From an uncultured Veillonella sp. (GTDB lineage Bacteria; Bacillota; Negativicutes; Veillonellales; Veillonellaceae), in contig NZ_CAJLUB010000027.1 in NCBI RefSeq assembly GCF_905209685.1, positions 1 to 16,958 of the forward strand: DNA of 16,958 bases. Reading direction: 5' to 3'. Position numbers and translations under genes: made by a program. Within the stretch, counting starts at the first letter, position 1. The number at the start of each line of letters is the position of its first letter. Below the pieces are notes generated by a model that ran no database searches, was not told the origin of the DNA, and saw only the letters and a program-made list of their open reading frames with translations. Below are positions 5,653-13,671 of this stretch, piece by piece.

Positions 5653-8202
5653 CTATTTTTTATAACCTGTATGTTGAATCGGCAAGGACCTACGTGGTTC
5701 TCCGTCGATACGACGATATGCATTTGCAATAGCTGGTGCAATAGGGATACTAGAGATTTCGCCAATACCCTTAGCGCCATATGCATATTGTTCTGGTGTC
5801 CCCTTTTCAATAAGGCTTACATGAATTGGAGGACATTGTGTGGCTCTAAGAAGACCTAATGTGCCATATTTAGCTGTTACATATCCATCTTTATAAGGGA
5901 AGTCTTCTGTAACTGCATAGCCCATACCCATGATAGCACCGCCTTCGGCTTGCCCAGCACAAGATTGAGGATTTACAACACGACCTACATCGTATGCTAC
6001 ATGTAGTTCAGCAACTTTATTATCTTCACCAATTCTAGCTACACATGCACCATAACCGTAAGCAACGTGATTTTTTGGATGTGGTTTATCGGAGTTGAAT
6101 GGATCAGTTTCACCAAGGAACTCTTCATAAATTTCTACACCATTCAATTCTTCTAAGGTCTTAGTTTCTAACATTTCTTTCAAGCGAAGACTTGCTTGAC
6201 GCGTTGCTTCACCAGTGAATACTGTTTGACGGGATGCAGTAGTTGTACCAGAGTCTGGTGTACGTACCGTATCTGGACGTTCCACAAATACTTTATCCGC
6301 TGTTAAGCCAGTTGTTTCACAAAGCACTTGAGTAGCCATAGTCGCCATACCTTGACCGATACATGCTGCACCAGTACGGATACGAACTTTACCATCACGT
6401 ACTTCTAAGATAACGCGACCAGTATCAGGTAAACCTACACCGATACCACTATTTTTCAAGCATACTGCAAGGCCTGTACGATCAGATGCATAATACGCAT
6501 CTTTTACGGCTTCCAAACATTCTGCTAATGCAGTTTCTTCGGAACAAATTTGACCATTCGGTAAGGAATCACTAGGGCGAACAACGTTTTTATAACGGAA
6601 TTCCCAAGGATCCATGCCTACCAATGCAGCTAATTCATCAATGTTTTGTTCTTGACCAAAGATAGTTTGTGTTACACCGAACCCGCGGAATGCACCACCA
6701 GGAACTGTATTTGTGTAAACGCAAACACCATCAAAGGCAAAGTTATCAAATTTGTAAGGACCACAAGAGTGTGTACCTGCACGTTGAAGTACAGGACCAC
6801 CTAAGGATGCATATGCACCACAGTTAGATACGATGTTCACCTTACTTGCTACCAAGTTACCTTCTGCGTCACAAGCAGTAGTAATATCCATTTCCATCGC
6901 ATGTCGTTTAGGATGAATATTAAGACTTTCTTGACGGGAGAAGAGAACCTTAGTTGGTTTGCCTGTGAGCCAAGCTACAAGAGATGCATGATGCTGTACG
7001 CTCATGTCCTCTTTACCACCAAAGCCACCACCTACAAGCATACTATGAACCTTTACAGATTCCTCAGGAATGCCAAGCATACGAGATACTTCATGACGAT
7101 CATCGTAAACATTTTGGCTACCGGAATGTAAATGAATTACATCGCCTTCACGATATGCTACAGCACATTCAGGTTCCATGAATGCATGATCTGTTTGAGG
7201 TGTGGAATAGTGATTTGTTACAACAAATGCGGCCTCAGCAATAGCCTTATCTACATCACCACGAGATAATGTTTGGCGAGTCAATACATTTCCATTTGGA
7301 TGTAATTGAGGTGCATCCGGTTTCAATGCTTCTAATGGGTCTACTACAGGCTCTAACTCTGTATAATCAACTTCAACGAGAGCAAGAACTTCGTCCAAAT
7401 ATTTCTTTTCTGTAGTTGCTACTAATGCAATTGCATCGCCAACATAGCGAGTATTATCACCTTCTGCGATGAGTACATCCCAGTCTGGCACTAAGTGACC
7501 AGTCTTATTGAATGGTACATCTTTAGCAGTCAAAGCCGTTACACACTTAGGATGTGCAAGTGCTTTAGACACATCAACGCGATCGACTCTAGCACGAGGG
7601 TATTTAGAACGCAACGCTTTTGCGTAAATCATGCCATCCATATGGATATCGTCAGCATATTTTCCAGTACCAAGTGCTTTTTCCTCCGCATCAACGCGGT
7701 GTAAACGAGCACCTACATTACCATTTGTATCCTTTTCAGGAACTGGTAAGTTCTCACGGAACATTTTTGCTGCCAGCATAATGCCTTCTTCGATTTTCAC
7801 ATAACCAGTACAACGACAGATATTACCTAAAATAGCTTTTTTAACATCGTCAGGTGTAGGGTCATTATTTTCATCAATCAAAACTTTTGCACTAATAATC
7901 ATACCTGGGATACAGAAACCACACTGCACCGCTCCGCATTCACCAAAAGCATAGGTGTATACCGCTTTTTCCCGTTCAGATAGGCCCTCAATTGTTACGA
8001 CTGATTTACCATCTAATTGGGATAATTTAGTTACACAAGCCTTTGCTTTTTTTCCGTCTATAATTACTGTACACGTACCACAAGCACCAGCACTACAACC
8101 TTCTTTAGTGCCCGTCAATTTCAAATCAGCTCTCAAGAAATCAATTAAACGTTGATCCTCTTGAACCTCATGTTGGGTGCCATTCACTTGAAAGCGGTAC
8201 AT
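5653..8202 (-). CDS. xdhD: Molybdenum-dependent xanthine dehydrogenase, fused Fe-S and Mo subunits (XdhD type)
   Basis: This 849-residue enzyme should hydroxylate purines (hypoxanthine, xanthine, urate direction) at a molybdopterin centre. The N-terminal plant-type 2Fe-2S domain has C36, C41, C44 and C56. The helical second 2Fe-2S domain has C94, C97, C129 and C131 (QCGFCIPG, CRCTGY). The aldehyde oxidase/xanthine dehydrogenase a/b hammerhead spans about 165-290, and the Mo-binding domains about 300-845. Cofactor motifs are GGGFGGKE (391-398), GAFRGFG (503-509), CIGQGMAT (614-621) and the catalytic glutamate in KGIGE (E815). No FAD domain is fused or encoded next to it. The ATG at 8200-8202 follows GAGGAGGG by 6 bases; an upstream ATG would place that site within the gene. 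The hydantoinase stops 17 bases earlier. Whether it carries the labile selenium of related purine hydroxylases cannot be read from sequence. Confidence 0.9.
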   Translation of the reverse strand: MYRFQVNGTQHEVQEDQRLIDFLRADLKLTGTKEGCSAGACGTCTVIIDGKKAKACVTKLSQLDGKSVVTIEGLSEREKAVYTYAFGECGAVQCGFCIPGMIISAKVLIDENNDPTPDDVKKAILGNICRCTGYVKIEEGIMLAAKMFRENLPVPEKDTNGNVGARLHRVDAEEKALGTGKYADDIHMDGMIYAKALRSKYPRARVDRVDVSKALAHPKCVTALTAKDVPFNKTGHLVPDWDVLIAEGDNTRYVGDAIALVATTEKKYLDEVLALVEVDYTELEPVVDPLEALKPDAPQLHPNGNVLTRQTLSRGDVDKAIAEAAFVVTNHYSTPQTDHAFMEPECAVAYREGDVIHLHSGSQNVYDDRHEVSRMLGIPEESVKVHSMLVGGGFGGKEDMSVQHHASLVAWLTGKPTKVLFSRQESLNIHPKRHAMEMDITTACDAEGNLVASKVNIVSNCGAYASLGGPVLQRAGTHSCGPYKFDNFAFDGVCVYTNTVPGGAFRGFGVTQTIFGQEQNIDELAALVGMDPWEFRYKNVVRPSDSLPNGQICSEETALAECLEAVKDAYYASDRTGLAVCLKNSGIGVGLPDTGRVILEVRDGKVRIRTGAACIGQGMATMATQVLCETTGLTADKVFVERPDTVRTPDSGTTTASRQTVFTGEATRQASLRLKEMLETKTLEELNGVEIYEEFLGETDPFNSDKPHPKNHVAYGYGACVARIGEDNKVAELHVAYDVGRVVNPQSCAGQAEGGAIMGMGYAVTEDFPYKDGYVTAKYGTLGLLRATQCPPIHVSLIEKGTPEQYAYGAKGIGEISSIPIAPAIANAYRRIDGEPRRSLPIQHTGYKK

Positions 8203-8219
8203 ATATAGCCCTCCTCTCA

Positions 8220-9569
8220 TTAAGGAATACATTCACCAAGATATGATTCTAATAAGGATCCATCTTGTACCACATGGTGACCTCTAAGGATTACATCTCG
8301 AACTTTACCTGTTACGGATATGCCCTCATAAGGTATATAGTCAGCCTTTGTATGGGCGGACTCTTTTGAAAGCACATGCTCAATGCGCTTATCAACAATT
8401 GTAATATCCCCATCGCTGCCAACGGCTAACGTGCCCTTCTTCGGATACATACCGTAAAGCTTGGCAGGGTTTTCACTAACTAATTTCATAAAATCTACAG
8501 CACTCATATTGCATTGATTTACCAACACATCATAAGCGATGATGCCCCGTTCCTCTGCGCCTGGAATACCTCCAGGAATACGGGTAAAATCATGTCGACT
8601 CTTTAATTTTTGATCATTAAAGGTAAAGCTACAATGATCAGAACCAATCGTTTGGAATAGACCATTTACTAATGCATCCTTTAATGCCATTTGATCTTGT
8701 ATCGTTCTCAGCGGTGGACTCATCACATATTTAACACCTTCAAAATCAGGCAACGTATATCGTGATTCATCAAGTACCAAATATTGTGGGCAAGTTTCAC
8801 AAGTCACTTTATGTCCTAAGTTTCGTTCCCGAACAACCTCTTCTAAGCCCTCTTTAGAACTTACATGAACAATATGTACAGGATAGTCTAATGCAGCACC
8901 GATTGTACTAAAGCGCTTAATCGCTTCCGATTCAATCATGGCAGGTCTTGTGAGTGGATGATTGCTTACATCTAATTCACCGCGCTTACGCTTATCAGCT
9001 ACGAGTGCATCGATGAGATCCCCAGTTTCACAGTGAGCTCCTACAAGTGCGCCTGTTGGTTTTATAGCTTCAATAGCGTCATAAATCTCACGGTCCGTTA
9101 AACGGAAGCCATAAGCTAAATATACCTTAAAGGATGATACACCAGCTTCAACCACTTTTGGGATTTCACTGGCCACAGTATCATTCATTTCTACAAGCTC
9201 CATATGGAATTTGTAGTCACAGGAGCAATGCCCTGCGGCACGCTCCTTGTGAACTTCTAAGCCTTTACAAAGGGAGCCTTCCTCAGGAGAAGCAAAATTG
9301 ATAATTGAAGTAGTCCCGCCAAGGATAGCAGCCTTTGTGCCACTATCAAAATCATCCGCAGTAGACGCTAAGGCATTTGTCATCTGAAAGTGTGTATGAG
9401 GATCTATAAATCCAGGGAATACATAGCAACCTTTTGCATTAATAACTTCAGCACCTTCTGGAACAGAAAGGTGTTCATCAATGGCGACAATTTTGTCGCC
9501 ATCGATAAGTAAATCTCCGGTAAGGATTCGATCAGTTAAGACCAAGTCCCCTTGTTGTATGATAATCAT
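8220..9569 (-). CDS. hyuA: Hydantoinase/dihydropyrimidinase-type cyclic amidohydrolase
   Basis: This 449-residue metal-dependent amidohydrolase hydrolyses cyclic amide or ureide bonds, as in dihydropyrimidine, hydantoin or allantoin opening. The binuclear metal site is complete: H58 and H60 (DPHTH), the probable carboxylated K148 (SSFKVYLAYG), H179 (GAHCE), H235 (VHIVHVSS) and D311 (GSDHCSF). Length and motifs match D-hydantoinase and E. coli HyuA. Its ATG at 9567-9569 overlaps the ygfK stop by 4 bases (ATGA), so translation is coupled to ygfK. The next gene, xdh, starts 17 bases later. In this cluster the likely role is opening a reduced purine-derived ring to a ureido acid. The natural substrate is inferred, not shown. 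Confidence 0.9.
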   Translation of the reverse strand: MIIIQQGDLVLTDRILTGDLLIDGDKIVAIDEHLSVPEGAEVINAKGCYVFPGFIDPHTHFQMTNALASTADDFDSGTKAAILGGTTSIINFASPEEGSLCKGLEVHKERAAGHCSCDYKFHMELVEMNDTVASEIPKVVEAGVSSFKVYLAYGFRLTDREIYDAIEAIKPTGALVGAHCETGDLIDALVADKRKRGELDVSNHPLTRPAMIESEAIKRFSTIGAALDYPVHIVHVSSKEGLEEVVRERNLGHKVTCETCPQYLVLDESRYTLPDFEGVKYVMSPPLRTIQDQMALKDALVNGLFQTIGSDHCSFTFNDQKLKSRHDFTRIPGGIPGAEERGIIAYDVLVNQCNMSAVDFMKLVSENPAKLYGMYPKKGTLAVGSDGDITIVDKRIEHVLSKESAHTKADYIPYEGISVTGKVRDVILRGHHVVQDGSLLESYLGECIP

Positions 9570-11257
9570 GATACATAGTACACATGCTCTTTACAGAAGG
9601 CATGTACGACTCCTTTCAATTCTTCAGGTAATGCATCGATGTCACATACGGCTTCTTCCCCTTTGAAGCGATAACCACAGCTAGTGCCTGTGATGTAGAA
9701 TCCATCATTTGTACTATCTGCTAAAGCTTCGGCATTGTGGAAGAATGTAATGCGATCCTTGTATGGTTGACAAGGTTCTACGCAATGACATGCACAGTTA
9801 CCACATTCATTACAGCTTTGATCAATATGGATAATCAATTTAGCATCATTTACAGTAACGACTTCATTACATCTATTAGGACATACGCGAACACAAGAGC
9901 CACATGTTACACGGCAGTGATAATCAGAACTACGTGTACCTGGGAAGGATGGCATTGCTTCACGTTTTTTCTTCATTGCGTCGCTCTTCTTGAAGATTTT
10001 ATTTTCACTAATATCTTTAGCAAGTTTAGCGATTAGATCTTTATGTACTTTCAAAGCAGCGTTGTAATCAGTAGATTCTACTTCATCGGCTAAACCTTTA
10101 AATGTATTGTAGCCTTCACCTTGAAGAAGAATTGTACATACTGTTACAGGCCAGATACCACAATCAAAGATAGCTTTGATATTTTGTTTTACAGCGCCAC
10201 CGCTGTAAGACATTGGTAAGCGTTCGCCGAATTGAGCACTTAAGAGCTCAGCTACCCCAATTGTTACAGGTAACAAGGATTTACCAGACATGTACATTTG
10301 CTCACCTGGCAATTCATTGTTGTGAATTTGTACAGGGAATGTATTTGTCAATTTAACGCCAAAGATCTTGTTGTGTTTTTCACCAAGAGCGATAAGACGT
10401 TCTAACATTGGAACAGCTTTATCAAATTGAAGGTCAACTTCGAATTGGTGATTTTCAAAGTCAATATATTCAAAGCCTGCATTATCTAATAACTCTCTAA
10501 TGCGTTTTGGACCTAACAATGTAGGATTGCATTTCAAGTATAAATGAAGGCCTTTTTCACTGATAAGGTAAGAACAAATCGATTCGATTTCTTCTGCTGG
10601 GCAACCGTGCATTGTGGACAATGTAATTGCTTGGCAAAGTTCATCACTAATTGAGTTGATATAATCAGCATCGATATGTTCAAATTCATCTACATGGTCA
10701 AGGCACCATTGTTTACAAGTATCCCACATAGGAGATTGAGATGCACTGCGCATTGTGTTGATAAATTTATCAACCATTGGGCTCTTAATACCAGCCAAGT
10801 TGTAACCAACACTCATGATGAATAGGAAACCATCTGGATCGCCTAATCCTAATTCTTTAGAGATTAATTTTAAAGCGAACCATGCTTTGATATATTCATC
10901 AGCAGCTTCATCACAGCTATATTCAGAAGACCATTCTACGTTGTATGTTTCGTCTACAGAGTAGATACAAGGTCTAGGAATACCTAGTTCTTCGCCGTAC
11001 ATAATTTGTACAGTTTTTAATTCGATGCAACGAGCACCTGCTACATAAGATGCCACAATGTTTTGTGCCAACTGTGTATTAGGACCTGCTGCTGGGCCTA
11101 CAGGATTTTCAATAGATTTACCAAACATTGGTAAACGTTGTTTATGATTGATACGATGAATTTTATTTACATTGTAAATACGATTATACATCTTGTACTC
11201 AGTCATAATGTGGTTCATCAATTTTCCGAAACTTACCGGATACATAATGTCACTCAT
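9566..11257 (-). CDS. ygfK: Short YgfK-like dihydroorotate-dehydrogenase-fold/ferredoxin protein
   Basis: This 563-residue protein resembles E. coli YgfK, a putative iron-sulfur oxidoreductase of purine catabolism. Residues 1-430 form a dihydroorotate-dehydrogenase-like barrel with NPVGPAAGPNTQLAQNI (51-67), MSVGYNL (148-154), LSTMHGCP (213-220), KCNPTLLG (242-249), VKLTNT (301-306) and SYSGGA (350-355). Residues 445-500 carry two 4Fe-4S sites: C448, C452, C455, C459, and C482, C485, C488 with C492/C496. The family member I recall from E. coli is about 1,030 residues, with a GltD-like FAD/NAD(P)H module of some 470 residues between these parts; that module is absent here with no sign of frameshift. 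The ATG at 11255-11257 follows AAAGGAG. It is 28 bases after ssnA and overlaps hyuA by 4. The likely role is reduction of a purine ring intermediate. Confidence 0.88.
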   Translation of the reverse strand: MSDIMYPVSFGKLMNHIMTEYKMYNRIYNVNKIHRINHKQRLPMFGKSIENPVGPAAGPNTQLAQNIVASYVAGARCIELKTVQIMYGEELGIPRPCIYSVDETYNVEWSSEYSCDEAADEYIKAWFALKLISKELGLGDPDGFLFIMSVGYNLAGIKSPMVDKFINTMRSASQSPMWDTCKQWCLDHVDEFEHIDADYINSISDELCQAITLSTMHGCPAEEIESICSYLISEKGLHLYLKCNPTLLGPKRIRELLDNAGFEYIDFENHQFEVDLQFDKAVPMLERLIALGEKHNKIFGVKLTNTFPVQIHNNELPGEQMYMSGKSLLPVTIGVAELLSAQFGERLPMSYSGGAVKQNIKAIFDCGIWPVTVCTILLQGEGYNTFKGLADEVESTDYNAALKVHKDLIAKLAKDISENKIFKKSDAMKKKREAMPSFPGTRSSDYHCRVTCGSCVRVCPNRCNEVVTVNDAKLIIHIDQSCNECGNCACHCVEPCQPYKDRITFFHNAEALADSTNDGFYITGTSCGYRFKGEEAVCDIDALPEELKGVVHAFCKEHVYYVS

Positions 11258-11285
11258 AATGTCACACTCCTTTAAAGCGCTTGCG

Positions 11286-12614
11286 TTATGGGTTTAGTCG
11301 TTTCCATAAACCTTTAGATGTTGCTAAAACTTCGTTCATTACTTCAGCTTTGTCGATGCCTTGTAATTTACGGTCAATCATACGTGGTACACCATCACTA
11401 ATAGTTGTTACCACATACATACCATTAGCACCGAATAATAAGTGACCATTGATGTTATTTTCATCAAGTGGTGTTGGTGCTGCGTAATCAAGAACGATTA
11501 CGTCAGCTGCAGCACCTTTTTTAAGGATGCCTACTGTAGTATCAAAGAATTCATTCGCCATTTTACGGTTGTTTTCAAATAGCATATGAGGAACTTCTCC
11601 CCAGCCTACATATGGTTTATGTTGCTCATGTTTTACAAGACAATTTGCAACTTTGTAGGATTCGAGCATGTCATTTGTATAGCCATCTGTACCAAGGCCA
11701 ACTGTGATACCTGCACCTAAAAGCTTCAAGATATCTGTTGTGCCTACTGCATTACCCATGTTACTTTCAGGGTTATGAACAACCTTAGCTTGAGATTCTT
11801 TTAATAATTCCACATCTTGATCAGTTACGTGTACGCAGTGACCAGCTATACTCTTAGGTCCTAAAATACCAGCTTCTACAAGTCGTCTTACAGGTGTCAT
11901 GCCATATTTTTCTTTACTATCTGCCACATCTTCTGGGCCTTCAGCAACATGAACGTGATATCCTAACTTGTCTTCATTTTGTGCTTTCACATAATCTAAT
12001 GTTTCAGGACTTAATGTAAAGGATGCATGTAAGCCCATCATAGCAGCGAGTCTAGATGGATCTTTTTTAGCCTCTTTACCAAAACGTACATTTTCTGCAA
12101 CAGCGGCTTTCATCTGATCAACACCGTTACGGTCAGACACTTCGTAGCACAAACAAGAGCGAACACCAAACTGTTTTGCTACATCTGCAATAATAGATAG
12201 GCTATTAACTGTTTCGCCATAACTTGCATGGTGGTCAAAAATAGTAGTTACACCATTTTCGATACAACCTAAATATGTAAGTAATGCGCTTGCCTTCACA
12301 TCTGGAGCTGTCAGCTTATTATCTAAATAGAACCATAGGCCTTCTAAAATTTCACCAAAGTTTGTTGGTGCTGGACCTGGTAAGGATAAGCCTCGTGCAA
12401 GAGCGGAATAAATATGATGATGTGCATTAATAAAGCCTGGCATAATCAAACCGCCATGAGCATCAATAACTTCAGCCTCTTTATATGTTTTGCATAATTC
12501 ATCATATGCGCCAATATCAATAATCTGAGTTCCGTCAATAACAACAGCGCCATCATAAATGATAGGTCTATCAGTATCGCGAGTAATTACAGTACCTTTT
12601 CCTAATATAATCAT
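11286..12614 (-). CDS. ssnA: SsnA-type zinc-dependent aminohydrolase
   Basis: This is a 442-residue cytosolic amidohydrolase of the guanine deaminase/chlorohydrolase branch. The metal-binding set is H65 and H67 (NAHHH), H222 (GYHVHVAE), H259 (AGHCVHV) and D310 (GLGTDGY), with VHNPESNM (279-286) as the substrate loop. Such enzymes remove an amino group or open a C-N bond in heterocycles. In this purine cluster it probably hydrolyses an intermediate between the purine and the ureido acids; the substrate is inferred. The ATG at 12612-12614 follows GGGGAGGTG. The frame could begin at a TTG five codons upstream, but that TTG lies within the ribosome binding region. A 15-base palindrome abuts that site. 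arcC ends 52 bases upstream and ygfK begins 28 bases downstream. Confidence 0.9.
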   Translation of the reverse strand: MIILGKGTVITRDTDRPIIYDGAVVIDGTQIIDIGAYDELCKTYKEAEVIDAHGGLIMPGFINAHHHIYSALARGLSLPGPAPTNFGEILEGLWFYLDNKLTAPDVKASALLTYLGCIENGVTTIFDHHASYGETVNSLSIIADVAKQFGVRSCLCYEVSDRNGVDQMKAAVAENVRFGKEAKKDPSRLAAMMGLHASFTLSPETLDYVKAQNEDKLGYHVHVAEGPEDVADSKEKYGMTPVRRLVEAGILGPKSIAGHCVHVTDQDVELLKESQAKVVHNPESNMGNAVGTTDILKLLGAGITVGLGTDGYTNDMLESYKVANCLVKHEQHKPYVGWGEVPHMLFENNRKMANEFFDTTVGILKKGAAADVIVLDYAAPTPLDENNINGHLLFGANGMYVVTTISDGVPRMIDRKLQGIDKAEVMNEVLATSKGLWKRLNP

Positions 12615-12625
12615 AGGGCACCTCC

Positions 12626-12640
12626 CCAACGAATCGTTGG
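12626..12640. repeat. 15-base palindrome abutting the ssnA ribosome binding site
   Basis: CCAACGA and TCGTTGG form perfect 7-base arms about a single central base. On the transcript this can fold as a 6-bp stem with a 3-base loop, whose last G's merge with the GGGGAGG ribosome binding run of ssnA. It could be a protein operator within the cluster, an RNA hairpin tuning ssnA translation, or a processing site. No T-run follows, so it is not a terminator. Confidence 0.5.
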
Positions 12641-12666
12641 ATGCATACTTATAAATCTATATATTA

Positions 12667-13602
12667 TTATAATACTATACGCGTACCTGTTTTTCCTGCT
12701 ATACCATCCTTAGATTTTTCTAATAATGTGATAATGGAAACACGGCCTTTTTTAGATTCTGCAAATGCAATGGCAGCTTCTACTTTTGGTTTCATAGAAC
12801 CTTCTGCGAATTCACCTGCTGCTGCATATTCTTTAGCTTCTGCAACTGTGATTTCATCAAGCCACTTTTCATTTTCTTTACCAAAATTAATGGCTACTTT
12901 TTCAACCGCTGTTAAGATAACAAGTACATCAGCATCAATTTCTTGTGCTAACAAGCTACTAGTCCAGTCTTTATCAATAACGGCTGCTGCACCATGAAGT
13001 TCATTACCTTCTCTAGTTACAGGGATACCGCCACCGCCACAAGCAACGATTAATTGTTTACCTACTAAGCCTTTAATCGCTTCGATTTCGATAATTTCTT
13101 TAGGTGCTGGGGATGCTACTACACGGCGATAACCGCGGCCAGCATCTTCTTTTACAACATAATCGTAATTTTTTTCTGCATATTCAGCTTCTTCTTTAGT
13201 CATAAAGTGACCAATTGGTTTTGTAGGATTTTTAAAACCAGGGTCATTTTGATCAACTAATACTTGCGTAACCATTGTCATGGTTGGCAAATGTTCAATA
13301 CCACGATTTAACAATTCTTCGTGAAGCGCATTTTGTAAGTCATATCCAATATATGCTTGGCTCATAGCCACACATACAGACAATGGTGTATTTGGTTGAC
13401 CTTTTACTTCACGTGTCAATGCAGCCATCGCATTGTTGATCATACCGATTTGAGGACCATTGCCATGCGTTACTACTACATCACAATTAGCTTCTACTAA
13501 ATCAATAATTGTTTTAGCTGTACTTTTTACGGCAATTTTTTGTTCTGGAAGGGAATTACCTAATGCATTCCCGCCTAATGCTACTACAACTCTTTTTTTC
13601 AT
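12667..13602 (-). CDS. arcC: Carbamate kinase (ArcC/YqeA)
   Basis: This 311-residue amino-acid-kinase-fold enzyme transfers phosphate from carbamoyl phosphate to ADP, making ATP plus carbamate (ammonia and CO2). Conserved segments are VVVALGGNALG (5-15), VVTHGNGPQIG (43-53), IVACGGGGIPV (about 205) and GSMKPKVEA near the C-terminus. Length fits the family. The ATG at 13600-13602 follows GAGG; an ATG four codons earlier would bury that site in the gene. In the cluster it is paired with the carbamoyltransferase YgeW, as in arginine or agmatine fermentation, to gain ATP by substrate-level phosphorylation. It is separated from ygeW by 69 bases holding an intrinsic terminator, so its expression may depend on read-through. 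The stop lies 52 bases before ssnA. Confidence 0.95.
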   Translation of the reverse strand: MKKRVVVALGGNALGNSLPEQKIAVKSTAKTIIDLVEANCDVVVTHGNGPQIGMINNAMAALTREVKGQPNTPLSVCVAMSQAYIGYDLQNALHEELLNRGIEHLPTMTMVTQVLVDQNDPGFKNPTKPIGHFMTKEEAEYAEKNYDYVVKEDAGRGYRRVVASPAPKEIIEIEAIKGLVGKQLIVACGGGGIPVTREGNELHGAAAVIDKDWTSSLLAQEIDADVLVILTAVEKVAINFGKENEKWLDEITVAEAKEYAAAGEFAEGSMKPKVEAAIAFAESKKGRVSIITLLEKSKDGIAGKTGTRIVL

Positions 13603-13631
13603 GTTATGCCTCATAACAAACTATTTAGAAT

Positions 13632-13660
13632 AAAAAGGAGCCATCATCACGGATGGCCCC
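13632..13660 (-). terminator. Internal intrinsic terminator between ygeW and arcC
   Basis: On the minus strand GGGGCCATC and GATGGCTCC form a 9-bp stem (one G-U pair) with a 6-base loop, followed immediately by TTTTT (13632-13636). It starts 11 bases past the ygeW stop and ends 29 bases before the arcC start. The 29 bases after it hold no promoter. It therefore looks like a partial or regulated terminator inside the cluster. Confidence 0.82.
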
Positions 13661-13671
13661 TAAACTTTACT

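Noticed and set aside
8203..8232. Upstream starts adding ten residues to xanthine dehydrogenase
   Set aside because: The added codons contain the GAGGAGGG ribosome binding site of the ATG at 8200-8202, and the 2Fe-2S domain begins naturally at MYRFQVNG.
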